Shown here one piece after another: positions 50,639-58,781 of a stretch of 64,000 nt of DNA (position 1 is the stretch's first letter; every line of letters starts with the position of its first letter). The notes under the pieces were generated by a model, which worked only from the letters and a program-made list of their open reading frames with translations, did no database searches and was not told the DNA's origin. Where the stretch lies: NCBI GenBank assembly GCA_900546345.1, contig URCI01000008.1:14950-78949 (forward strand), read 5' to 3'. The position numbers and the translations under genes were made by a program. The DNA is from an uncultured Prevotella sp. GTDB taxonomy: Bacteria; Bacteroidota; Bacteroidia; Bacteroidales; Bacteroidaceae.

Positions 50639-51520
50639 ATGACCTATCGACTTTTCAAAGATAAGATGGCGGGCGGCGTGATGGCCGCCCTCTCTTTGGC
50701 AGCCATCCTTCTGGTGGTGGTCATGGCGGTGGAGCTGTGCTTCAAGTCGGCTCCCATCCTGAGCCACTACTCGCTGTGGTCGCTGCTGACCGAGAGCCAT
50801 TGGAAGCCCATGAAAGGAGAGTTTGGCTTCCTGCCGTTCATTGCGGGCACTTTTTGGTGTACCGCGGTGGCCCTTGTCCTTGCTCTGCCTGTCTCTCTGT
50901 TGATGGCCATCTTCCTGACCGAGTACGCACGGCCACGCCTTCGCGCCTATGCCTATCCGTTGCTCGACATCCTGGCCGGACTACCATCTGTCATCTATGG
51001 TGTGTGGGGCTCCTTGCTCATCGTACCATGGATCTCACATACCGTTGCTCCCCTTGCAGGCAGGCAGAGCAGCGGCTACACGGTGTTGGCCGGTGGCATC
51101 GTCCTCGCAGTGATGATTCTTCCACTACTCATCTCGCTTTTCATGGAGCTCTTCGCCAACGTGAGCAAAGAGTTGCGCGAAGCATCCATGGCACTGGGAG
51201 CCACACGATGGCAGACGGTGAAGCACGTGGTCTTACGGCAATCCGCTCCCGGCATGATGGCTGCCATCGTCCTTGCCGTCAGCCGTACCATGGGTGAAAC
51301 GATTGCCGTGCTGATGGTCTGCGGCAACCTCGTCATCGTCCCTAATTCCCTGCTCGATGCTTGCTATCCCATCCCAGCCCTCATCGCCAACAACTATGGC
51401 GAGATGCTCTCTGTGCCCATGTACGAGAGTGCACTCATGCTTGCCGCCTTCCTTCTTTTCATCCTGGTAGTACTGATGAATATCGGAGCGAGAATTATGC
51501 TTCAAAGATTTAGGAGTTAG
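50639..51520 (+). CDS. PstC-like ABC transporter permease (predicted sulfur-oxyanion uptake)
   Basis: A 293-residue membrane protein with about six helices. It matches PstC: FGFLPFIAGTFWCTAVALVL, a permease loop EASMALGATRWQTVKHVVLR (the EAA motif), and RTMGETIAVLMVCGN. It sits in the cys operon 32 bp after cysH, far from phosphate genes. With the PstA-like, PstB-like and PstS-like proteins it completes a Pst-type importer; sulfate is the likeliest cargo. A GTG start 9 bp earlier is also possible. Confidence 0.82.
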   Translation: MTYRLFKDKMAGGVMAALSLAAILLVVVMAVELCFKSAPILSHYSLWSLLTESHWKPMKGEFGFLPFIAGTFWCTAVALVLALPVSLLMAIFLTEYARPRLRAYAYPLLDILAGLPSVIYGVWGSLLIVPWISHTVAPLAGRQSSGYTVLAGGIVLAVMILPLLISLFMELFANVSKELREASMALGATRWQTVKHVVLRQSAPGMMAAIVLAVSRTMGETIAVLMVCGNLVIVPNSLLDACYPIPALIANNYGEMLSVPMYESALMLAAFLLFILVVLMNIGARIMLQRFRS

Positions 51521-51540
51521 AAGATAGAAGTTAGAAGAAA
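51511..51540. repeat. TTAGAAG short tandem repeat
   Basis: GTTAGAAGATAGAAGTTAGAAG at the very end of the PstC-like gene: three 7-bp units, another heptamer family at a gene boundary. Confidence 0.55.
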
Positions 51541-51628
51541 GCAAGGATATAGTGAATAGAATCTATGCTTCAAACATAGATAAAATATAATCATTAACCA
51601 ACAAGAAGGAGAGCCCTTGAAGCATATT

Positions 51629-51664
51629 ACTCCCCTCCCCCTCGGGGAGGGGTTAGGGGGTGAG
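51629..51664. repeat. GC-rich CTCCCC/GGGGAG repeat, forward copy
   Basis: CTCCCCTCCCCCTCGGGG followed by AGGGGTTAGGGGGTGAGG, ending 6 bp before the PstA-like ATG. An inverted copy is at 52531-52566 on the other side of that gene. Confidence 0.75.
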
Positions 51665-51670
51665 GCTGTT

Positions 51671-52519
51671 ATGAATAAAATACCTTTTTACGAAGAGAAG
51701 ATAGCCAAGGCATTGATGTACCTGAGTGTCGTCATCGTGGTCTATTGCGTAGTGAGCGTCATAGGAGCCATCCTGCAACGAGGCTTGCCCGTACTTTCAT
51801 GGGAAATGGTGAGCCAACTGCCTGGTGGAGGATTCTTTATTGGAAGCAAAGGTGGATTCCTCAATGCTATTGTCGGTAGCCTTTACATCGTTGGCGGTTC
51901 CACGGTGTTGGGCTTGCTCGTAGCGTTGCCTGTGGTCTTCTATCTGAATGTCTATCTGAAGCGTGGCTCGCGCTTCGCAGCCATTGCCCGTCTGGCCTTC
52001 GATGCGCTCTTCGGCATCCCGAGCATTGTCTATGGTGCTTTCGCTTTCACGCTGATGGTGGCCGTAGGCTTACGAGCGTCGCTCTTGGGCGGCATTGTCG
52101 TAGTGACGATCATGATCGTGCCCATGCTCATCCGCAGCATGGACGAGGTAGCCAAGAACATTCCACACGGCCTGCTCGAATCGTCGTATAGTCTTGGCTC
52201 CACACGCATAGAAACCATTGGCATTGTGCTCCGACAGATAGCACCGGCCATTGCCACCGCCACCTTGCTGAGCATTGGACGAGCCATCGGCGACTGCGCC
52301 GGTGTGATGTTCACCGCAGGATTTTCCGATCACATCCCCACGTCACTATCACAACAGGCCGCTACGCTGCCACTCTGCGTCTTCTATCAGCTCACGGCTC
52401 CTCAGCAATCTGTTCAGGACCGTGCCTATGCCGCTGCCGTCGTGCTCACGCTCATCGTGCTCGTCCTCAGCCTCGGTGGCCGCTTCATCATGGGCCGCTT
52501 CAATAAAAACAAGGTGTAG
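51671..52519 (+). CDS. PstA-like ABC transporter permease (predicted sulfur-oxyanion uptake)
   Basis: A 282-residue six-helix permease of the PstA type: GGGFFIGSKGGFLNAIVGSLY, LAFDALFGIPSIVYGAFAF, the EAA-like ESSYSLGSTRIETIGIVLR and GRAIGDCAGVMFTAG. Last gene of the cys operon. The start at 51671 was taken because earlier in-frame codons are repeat-derived (they would encode PLPLGEGLGG). It is flanked on both sides by inverted copies of the GC-rich repeat. Confidence 0.82.
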   Translation: MNKIPFYEEKIAKALMYLSVVIVVYCVVSVIGAILQRGLPVLSWEMVSQLPGGGFFIGSKGGFLNAIVGSLYIVGGSTVLGLLVALPVVFYLNVYLKRGSRFAAIARLAFDALFGIPSIVYGAFAFTLMVAVGLRASLLGGIVVVTIMIVPMLIRSMDEVAKNIPHGLLESSYSLGSTRIETIGIVLRQIAPAIATATLLSIGRAIGDCAGVMFTAGFSDHIPTSLSQQAATLPLCVFYQLTAPQQSVQDRAYAAAVVLTLIVLVLSLGGRFIMGRFNKNKV

Positions 52520-52530
52520 GAATCTTTCAA

Positions 52531-52566
52531 TCTCTCCCCTAGCCCCTCCCCGAAGGAGGGGCAACT
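52531..52566. repeat. GC-rich CTCCCC/GGGGAG repeat, inverted copy
   Basis: CTCTCCCCTAGCCCCTCCCC then GAAGGAGGGGCAACT: approximately the reverse complement of the copy at 51629-51664, 12 bp after the PstA-like stop. Confidence 0.75.
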
Positions 52567-52585
52567 GCTTTCGGCTACTATCCTA

Positions 52586-53590
52586 TCAGTCTGCTACCGA
52601 AGCTACTCTTTCCAACAATTCGCCTATCGTCGTTACTTTGTTCTCTTTTCCTTCGTGTGTGAACAGATAGCCATCGTCCATCACTTCAATGCTATCTTTA
52701 GATTCCACATGCCGACTGCCATTAATGCCATTGCGTGCCAAGGCTTTGCGCACCATCAGATAACTCACGCCATGCTTGCCATCCAAATGGATGTCACACT
52801 GCGTGGCGTTGTCGATACGGAACAAGCCATTGGCCGCATCGAATACAATACCCTTATGTGCAAAGAAAGCTGCCATCTGTCCATTGAGCGACAGGTCTTC
52901 CGGTGTGCCCAGACGCAATCCATTGTCCCGGTCGAGCAGCCAAAGCTCATCGGCAGTCTGCAAGGCAAGGTCAACGTCGTGAGTAGAGAGGAAGATCGTC
53001 TTGCCGGCCTCGCGTGAGATGCGGTGCAAAAGTTGCATCACCTCCACCTTGCTGGGGAAGTCAAGAAAGGCCGTAGGCTCGTCGAGGAAGATGACCGGTG
53101 TCTGTTGGGCAAGGGCTTTGGCGATCATCACCTTCTGTCGCTCGCCGTCGCTCAACGTCTGTATCATGCGCGGGGCCAACGACGAGACGCCCACCATGTT
53201 CATGGCTTCGCCCACAATGTGACGGTCGCTATCGCTGAGCCGTCCCCAAAAGCCGGTATAGGGCGATCGCCCCATCCCTACAATTTCCTCGACTGTCATG
53301 TTGCTCACGTCGGGCTTGTCGGTAAGAACGACACCGATGGTCTGTGCCAGTTCATGGCTACCATAGTCTTTGATGTCCTTACCGCTAATCTCCACGCTGC
53401 CTGCTATCGGTGGTTGGAAGCCGGAGAGAGTACGCAGCAGCGTGGACTTGCCCACACCGTTGACACCCAACAGACAGGTGACCTCACCGGCAAAGAGCCG
53501 AGCACTGATGTCGGCCATCACCGTACGCACGTCATGCCCACTGCGATAGCCGATAGAAAGATTCCGAAGAATGACCGTTGCGTGTTTCAT
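52586..53590 (-). CDS. FecE/BtuD-like ABC transporter ATP-binding protein with C-terminal extension
   Basis: A 334-residue ATPase: Walker A LGVNGVGKSTLL (~residue 41), the FecE-type Q-loop region, signature LSDGERQKV (Ser-Asp-Gly rather than Ser-Gly-Gly), Walker B VIFLDEPTAFLD, switch His STHDVD. Residues ~260-334 are an extension not found in minimal FecE. It is the only ATPase in the window suited to the FecCD permease at 39479, but it lies 12 kb away on the opposite strand and its promoter (53698-53705) has no block-type operator. Confidence 0.88.
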   Translation of the reverse strand: MKHATVILRNLSIGYRSGHDVRTVMADISARLFAGEVTCLLGVNGVGKSTLLRTLSGFQPPIAGSVEISGKDIKDYGSHELAQTIGVVLTDKPDVSNMTVEEIVGMGRSPYTGFWGRLSDSDRHIVGEAMNMVGVSSLAPRMIQTLSDGERQKVMIAKALAQQTPVIFLDEPTAFLDFPSKVEVMQLLHRISREAGKTIFLSTHDVDLALQTADELWLLDRDNGLRLGTPEDLSLNGQMAAFFAHKGIVFDAANGLFRIDNATQCDIHLDGKHGVSYLMVRKALARNGINGSRHVESKDSIEVMDDGYLFTHEGKENKVTTIGELLERVASVAD

Positions 53591-53697
53591 GTCATGTCAA
53601 ATACAATTTGTTATCACCAAAAATTAAATATTATCTATCTAATGAAAAAGTTCTTGATATAATTGCAATATTGCCATGCCATCTCCAACTGTGATTA

Positions 53698-53705
53698 CAA
53701 AGATA
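53698..53705 (-). promoter_or_regulatory. FecE-like gene promoter (-7 box)
   Basis: The minus strand reads TATCTTTG with a TTTG -33 element about 20 bp upstream: an ordinary, operator-free Bacteroidota promoter, about 108 bp before the ATG. Confidence 0.6.
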
Positions 53706-53814
53706 CAAAATTTATCCTGCGAATGCAAATTTTTAGCTGATTATTTTTCATGGACGTACGCTTTCAAGATGTTTTTAACAAGGAATTACATAGGCATGAA
53801 AACGGGCAAAGAAA

Positions 53815-53848
53815 AAGCCCTGCAAACCGCAAGAGCGAAGCAGGGCTT
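53815..53848 (-). terminator. Terminator of the TonB receptor/DUF5689/OB-lipoprotein operon
   Basis: Arms AAGCCCTGC and GCAGGGCTT (53815-53823, 53840-53848); on the minus strand the right arm continues into TTTTTC. It lies 21 bp past the last stop. Confidence 0.8.
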
Positions 53849-53868
53849 ATGATTGAATTGAGGCCTAA

Positions 53869-55215
53869 TTACTTAGCATAGTAAACTGTAATTTTCTTGA
53901 TGCGAAGTTGAGTACCACCACCAGACGTACCTGTGAAGACATTGATGTACACTGCTGTCGTACCACTGAATGTCACTGTTGCCGTTTCATTGCCAACGTA
54001 ATCTGTTCCACTATAGCTGTCGCACTCAAAGACGACTTTGGCTATCGTGCTCTTGCCATTCACAGTAATCTTGTTGTTCTTATAGACACGAACACCTTTA
54101 GTTGCGGTATAATATTTCGGTCCATTTGTCTCACCATTGGCATCTAATGTCACTGTGGCTCCATCGCTAAGCGTCAGTTCCGAGACTTCCTGTGCGTTAT
54201 CATACTTCAACGTAGACAAGTCAAGTGTAGCTGTTGTCGTCCCAGCCGTTGCAGCACTATTGGAAAGCGTAACAGTGGTTCCATTAATGGTTACACCCTT
54301 GCTAGTACTGGGAGTTTCTGTAGAAGAGCCGTTGCCATCAATGGAGATGATTTTACTGCCCTGTGCCATTTCTGGAGTATTGCCTTTGTAGTTCACCAAA
54401 GTACCCATGACAGTGACCTTCTGGCCCACCTTGAGCTGGTCAGTAGCAGTAAACTTGTCGCCATTGGTATAATAGCCACGGAATACATAGAACTGCTCAC
54501 TTGTAGTAGAGCCATCTTCGGAGATATAGTAGTTAGCATTACCAAAGTTAGTATCGATACTGACCTTGCTGACAATGCCACTGACATAGACATTCTCTTT
54601 CTTTTCATCTTCTGTCATGCTTGAAGCGGCCTTATTGGCTCCAGCAGCGTTGAAGGGATTAGCTTGAGTTCCATCACCTTTAACCTCACCGCTACTTGGC
54701 GTATCACCGCCTCCCTCTACTGTCTTTCCGTTGAGCGAGTAGATATACGACTTACCTTTACCTTCCGTCTCAGGCGTATTACCGTTATAGTTGTAGAAGC
54801 GGCCACAAACGATAACCTCGTCGCCTTCTTTGATTTGGTCTTCAGAAGTGAACTTCACATTGCCAAGGTAATAACTCTGGAAGATATATACCTCGTTGGA
54901 GCCATTGTCGGTAATGTAGTAATTGGCATTGCCATACTGCGCAGTCTCCACACTCTTGATACTCTTAATCTTACCCTTGACATAGACCACAGGTGTATAC
55001 TCGCCTTCGCCTAAATCCTTGATAGCTTTGAGCACTCCAGCCACGTTATACGGGTCAGCGGCAGTGCCTGTACCCGTAGGTTCTACTTCAGTTGTTTCAC
55101 CAGAGCCACCACCATTATTTGTGGGGTAGTCGTACGGCATGGGCACGTCCTCGCAAGAGGTGAACGCAAAGGCGACGGCGGCCAGCGCAAAGAGATATGA
55201 TAATAACTTTTTCAT
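53869..55215 (-). CDS. Exported lipoprotein with two OB-fold-like repeats
   Basis: A 448-residue lipoprotein (MKKLLSYLFALAAVAFAFTSC, lipobox Cys21). Two homologous blocks at ~48-165 and ~180-298 share A-[DN]-P-[YF]-N, [YV]V.G.I..[IV] and a GNANYYI element, the pattern of the DUF6359/OB-fold-like domains seen in Bacteroidota surface proteins. A third beta-rich domain (~305-448) ends LRIKKITVYYAK. OB-type folds often bind nucleic acids or glycans. It is last in a leftward operon behind a DUF5689 protein and a TonB receptor. Ligand unproven. Confidence 0.75.
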   Translation of the reverse strand: MKKLLSYLFALAAVAFAFTSCEDVPMPYDYPTNNGGGSGETTEVEPTGTGTAADPYNVAGVLKAIKDLGEGEYTPVVYVKGKIKSIKSVETAQYGNANYYITDNGSNEVYIFQSYYLGNVKFTSEDQIKEGDEVIVCGRFYNYNGNTPETEGKGKSYIYSLNGKTVEGGGDTPSSGEVKGDGTQANPFNAAGANKAASSMTEDEKKENVYVSGIVSKVSIDTNFGNANYYISEDGSTTSEQFYVFRGYYTNGDKFTATDQLKVGQKVTVMGTLVNYKGNTPEMAQGSKIISIDGNGSSTETPSTSKGVTINGTTVTLSNSAATAGTTTATLDLSTLKYDNAQEVSELTLSDGATVTLDANGETNGPKYYTATKGVRVYKNNKITVNGKSTIAKVVFECDSYSGTDYVGNETATVTFSGTTAVYINVFTGTSGGGTQLRIKKITVYYAK

Positions 55216-55249
55216 TGTCGTTGTATGTTATATATATAATAAGGTGTGA

Positions 55250-56098
55250 TTACTTAGCCTCCTCGATATCATCGAGGCTGCGAATGATGATTTCCCACGA
55301 ATTGTTGTAGCGCTTAAGAATACCCGTGACGTTAACCGTATCCGTTGGCAGCGGGTTGCTGGCGAAGTCGGCGAAGTTGCTGGTGTAGACCATCGTCGTG
55401 GTAGGATATTCATTGAAGTAGACGCTCACCGAGCCGGGTCCGGCACTGGCGTTGGCAAAAGTCTTCTTGCCGTCAGCGCCCTTGAAGCTCACGTTCTTCA
55501 TGGTGACGAGCTTACCACTGTAGGTCAGTCCGTCAGATGCAGGCTTCCAACTACTTTTAAAATCGATAGGTGCAATCGTCTGTCTCTTGCCCGTCAGGCG
55601 GAAATGCTGGTTCCATACGGCACGGCTCATACGTCCGATAGAGTTCTGTCCTTTTGCACTTGTATAAGGAGTACCAATCTGCGGATGCAAGCCATAGTTG
55701 CCCACACTGAGTCCATTGAGTTCTATGATCACCTCGGCACCCACGGGGAAGAGTCCGTAGAGACCGCCCTGCGCGACGCCGATGGTGATAGCACCTGTGC
55801 CGTCGTCAATGACGAGTTCGTTGTAGAGGTTGCCCTGCACATCGTTGCCAGTGACATAGCCTTTGATCTCCATGGGCTCCTCCACCTTCTTATAACTATA
55901 GCTCGTATTGATATAACTTTTGTATTTCTCTTTCAGTTTGGCAATGGACACCACGTTGGTTGTGTCGATGCTGCTGTTGCCGATACCCGCCTCGTCAGCG
56001 GTCTTCACTGGCTCGTCGAAGTCACCCTGGCAGGAAGTCAGCGTCAGCGCAAAGCCGCAGACGAGAATGGCCAACAGATATAATATCTTGCTTTTCAT
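55250..56098 (-). CDS. DUF5689 exported lipoprotein
   Basis: A 282-residue lipoprotein (signal ending LTSC, Cys near residue 23). The body fits DUF5689: KGYVTGNDVQGNLYNELVIDD, IELNGLSVGNYGLHPQIG and a final VNVTGILKRYNNSWEIIIRS, an OB-like beta architecture. DUF5689 proteins are regularly found beside TonB receptors and secreted nucleases. It lies 34 bp upstream of the OB-lipoprotein gene and 18 bp downstream of the TonB receptor. Confidence 0.82.
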   Translation of the reverse strand: MKSKILYLLAILVCGFALTLTSCQGDFDEPVKTADEAGIGNSSIDTTNVVSIAKLKEKYKSYINTSYSYKKVEEPMEIKGYVTGNDVQGNLYNELVIDDGTGAITIGVAQGGLYGLFPVGAEVIIELNGLSVGNYGLHPQIGTPYTSAKGQNSIGRMSRAVWNQHFRLTGKRQTIAPIDFKSSWKPASDGLTYSGKLVTMKNVSFKGADGKKTFANASAGPGSVSVYFNEYPTTTMVYTSNFADFASNPLPTDTVNVTGILKRYNNSWEIIIRSLDDIEEAK

Positions 56099-56116
56099 GT
56101 CTTTCTATGATTAATC

Positions 56117-58624
56117 TTAGAACTTATATGCGATGTTCAACATGCCGTTGGTACCGTAAGCATAGTACTTCTTCGGGTTCTTCGAGAAGCGATAGAGTCG
56201 CGTGTTACCCGTAGAGGTATAATCAGAGCGGCTCTGCTCATAGCCGCCGGTCACCAGATGGGTATTGTTGAGGATGTTAGTCACCATGAGGTTGATGCTC
56301 AGGCTGCCATGCTTCAGATAGATGCTACGGCCAATGGAGCCGTCCATCATCCAACCGCCATGACCCTTGTCTTGGGGCGAGACGATAGGATTGCCAGCCT
56401 CATCGACACTGCCTATCTTGTTCAAACTGCCTTGATAGCGGTAGTACGGCGAGTAGCTCAGATAGATGCGGTCATACCAGTTACCGGCCAAGTCAATGAA
56501 CCAACCGCCCTGATGATAGCTCAACTTGATGCTCGTAGCGGTAAGTGGTGTACCGTTCTCGCGCATATCCTTCACCAAAGCTACATCCTGGTTGTAGGTA
56601 CCCTGTGTGGAATTGAGGTAGACAACCTTGGCGTTGCTCACGTTCTTGGCATCACTGATTGTGCCGAGGAGCTTGAGGTTGAAGGCAGAGGTGAGTTTGA
56701 AGTCCAGTCCGGCCTCCACGCCGTAGTAGTCCTTCTTCAGTCCGGTCAGTGAGTTATAGGAGAAGCTGTTGATATCATCAAAGTAGAAGCAAGTCCACTC
56801 CGTAGCGTGTGTGATGTGGTTGTAGTAACCACTGATGTTGGCATGCAGCCAACTGTTGAGGAACTGATAGCCAATCTCCGAGGAGAAGATATGCTCGTTG
56901 TGAAGTCCCGTGACAAAGTCGTTGTTCATCTCTGGAGCGACGAACGCCACAGAAGCCTGTGGAGCCTTGCTGTCGTAGCCCATGCCGAGGGTGAGCGTGT
57001 TGCCGCCACCGAGATCGAAGTTGCCACTGGCCTTGATGCCGCCCTCCAGGAAGTTGGCCGTACCACTCTTGCCGTAGGAGTTGTTGACGAAGAGGCCATT
57101 GCGCATCTTGCCGTTGCGCTGCATGCTCTGATAGCCCAAGCGGCCTGACACTGTATAGTGCACGATGCCGAAGGTCTCGGCATAGCTCGTCCAGCCCTGC
57201 ACGCGGTTGGTGAGGATGGTATAGTCATAACCGAACTTGTCGCCCTCGCCGACCAAGGCATTGGGATGGTTGAGGTCGTACTGCAAGGCGTCAGAACCTT
57301 CGGCATAGGTGCCGAGGGCATAGTTGTTGACGTTGTGGTATGAGTTGGCACCGAGCAGGTCGTCCATGGTCTGATAGTGATAGTTCACGTTGTGAGCCAG
57401 GAAGAAGCCATTGCTCCATGTGCTATTCTTCGTCAGATTGGTGGTCAGCGAAGTGGACAGCGTGAGGTTCAACTGATTGTTGTGACGCTTCTGGATATAG
57501 TAGAGCGCATCCTGTCCGTTGGCTGCAGCCTGGCGGTTAGCATAGATGAGCTCGTCGAAGTTGATCTGTCGGTTGCGCTCACTGCCAGCCAAATATTCGC
57601 GGGCATTCTCCCAATCAGCCAACGCGAACTCTGTGTTCTGAACATTGCCGCTATTCCACACATCATAGAAGTTGCTCGGCAGACGCTTGTAGTAGTCGGG
57701 CTGCGGGTTCTCCGAGTTGTTGTAGTTCAGCTTCGTGCTGGAGTAGATGCTATACTTGCCGAAGAGCGATGTCGTCAGCTTGTTGTTGTCGTTGATGTTC
57801 CAGTCCCAAGTGAAGATAGCCGAGGGAGCGAAGTCGCGCACCATACGGCTGTTGCGCTTCTTGCCGTCTTGCCAACCCCAATAGGGATTGTACTGGTTGT
57901 CGTTGGCGAGCCAGTACATCTCATCGGTCGATGCGCCCTGAGTGCCGCGCTCCGTAGGGTTGCCCCATGTGGAGAAGGCGAGGCTGTGACCGCCGTCAAG
58001 CAGTTTCTGCACGCCGAAGAAATACGACAGGGCATTGTAGGATGTACCCTTGACATATCCGGGATTTGCCCATCGATAGGTGATATTGGCAGAGTAGGCC
58101 CATCCTTTGTCCGTCAGACCACTATTATAGGTGTACATGCCACGCAAGGTGTAGTTGCGATTGGCAGCCGAGAGCGTGATGCGCTGTCCGGCAGCCATGG
58201 CGGCAGGCCGGAAGTTATAATTGTTTGAGCCACCAAGTCCTGTATAGGAGAAGTTGTTGCCCTCGAAAGGCAATGAAGCCTCCATACTACGTGTCTGTTG
58301 GTTCAGACCTCCCACCAAAGAATAGCGAAACTGTCCGGTCTCCATATCATTGACAGGTGTACCGTTGATGTACATTTCGTTATACTTCTGATTAAGTGCA
58401 CGGTAGCGAAACCTCATGGGCGAGAACAGGAATCCCACCTCCGAGGCATACACATTAGACCCCGATGAAACAATAGAGACATTTTGTCCCATGTTCTCAT
58501 CTTCGCCCAACTGTGCCTCCGTGAAGGTGAACGCAGCCTCGCCAACGTTGGTTGAGTCGCTTTGCGCGAACGTCAGCGGTGCATAGCTCATGGCCATCAC
58601 GGCTAAGATAAGCTTTCTTTGCAT
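56117..58624 (-). CDS. TonB-dependent receptor-like outer-membrane protein
   Basis: An 835-residue barrel protein with signal peptide (MQRKLILAVMAMSYAPLTFAQ). There is no N-terminal carboxypeptidase-regulatory domain. A short plug-like part (~25-150; MYINGTPVNDMETGQFRYSL) precedes a long series of amphipathic strands and an aromatic terminal strand (NGMLNIAYKF). I see no clear TonB box. It heads the leftward operon with the DUF5689 and OB-like lipoproteins, which probably act as its surface partners, and is divergent from a secreted EEP enzyme. Confidence 0.82.
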   Translation of the reverse strand: MQRKLILAVMAMSYAPLTFAQSDSTNVGEAAFTFTEAQLGEDENMGQNVSIVSSGSNVYASEVGFLFSPMRFRYRALNQKYNEMYINGTPVNDMETGQFRYSLVGGLNQQTRSMEASLPFEGNNFSYTGLGGSNNYNFRPAAMAAGQRITLSAANRNYTLRGMYTYNSGLTDKGWAYSANITYRWANPGYVKGTSYNALSYFFGVQKLLDGGHSLAFSTWGNPTERGTQGASTDEMYWLANDNQYNPYWGWQDGKKRNSRMVRDFAPSAIFTWDWNINDNNKLTTSLFGKYSIYSSTKLNYNNSENPQPDYYKRLPSNFYDVWNSGNVQNTEFALADWENAREYLAGSERNRQINFDELIYANRQAAANGQDALYYIQKRHNNQLNLTLSTSLTTNLTKNSTWSNGFFLAHNVNYHYQTMDDLLGANSYHNVNNYALGTYAEGSDALQYDLNHPNALVGEGDKFGYDYTILTNRVQGWTSYAETFGIVHYTVSGRLGYQSMQRNGKMRNGLFVNNSYGKSGTANFLEGGIKASGNFDLGGGNTLTLGMGYDSKAPQASVAFVAPEMNNDFVTGLHNEHIFSSEIGYQFLNSWLHANISGYYNHITHATEWTCFYFDDINSFSYNSLTGLKKDYYGVEAGLDFKLTSAFNLKLLGTISDAKNVSNAKVVYLNSTQGTYNQDVALVKDMRENGTPLTATSIKLSYHQGGWFIDLAGNWYDRIYLSYSPYYRYQGSLNKIGSVDEAGNPIVSPQDKGHGGWMMDGSIGRSIYLKHGSLSINLMVTNILNNTHLVTGGYEQSRSDYTSTGNTRLYRFSKNPKKYYAYGTNGMLNIAYKF

Positions 58625-58781
58625 AATTGTCAGTTGTTATAATAATATTGATAATGTGCAAATTTACCAAAATAAACGGAGAGACCGCACTTTTCCTTGT
58701 TAAAATTCAACGAAATGGCCTATTATCTCAAAATAAATTGCGAAATTTGCAAAGTAATATTCAACACTTGGTTTTAAAACA

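Noticed and set aside
53698..53745. Sulfur-type operator at the FecE-like gene
   Set aside because: The position 23 bp from its -7 box holds only AT-rich sequence without WTACC/GGTAW halves.
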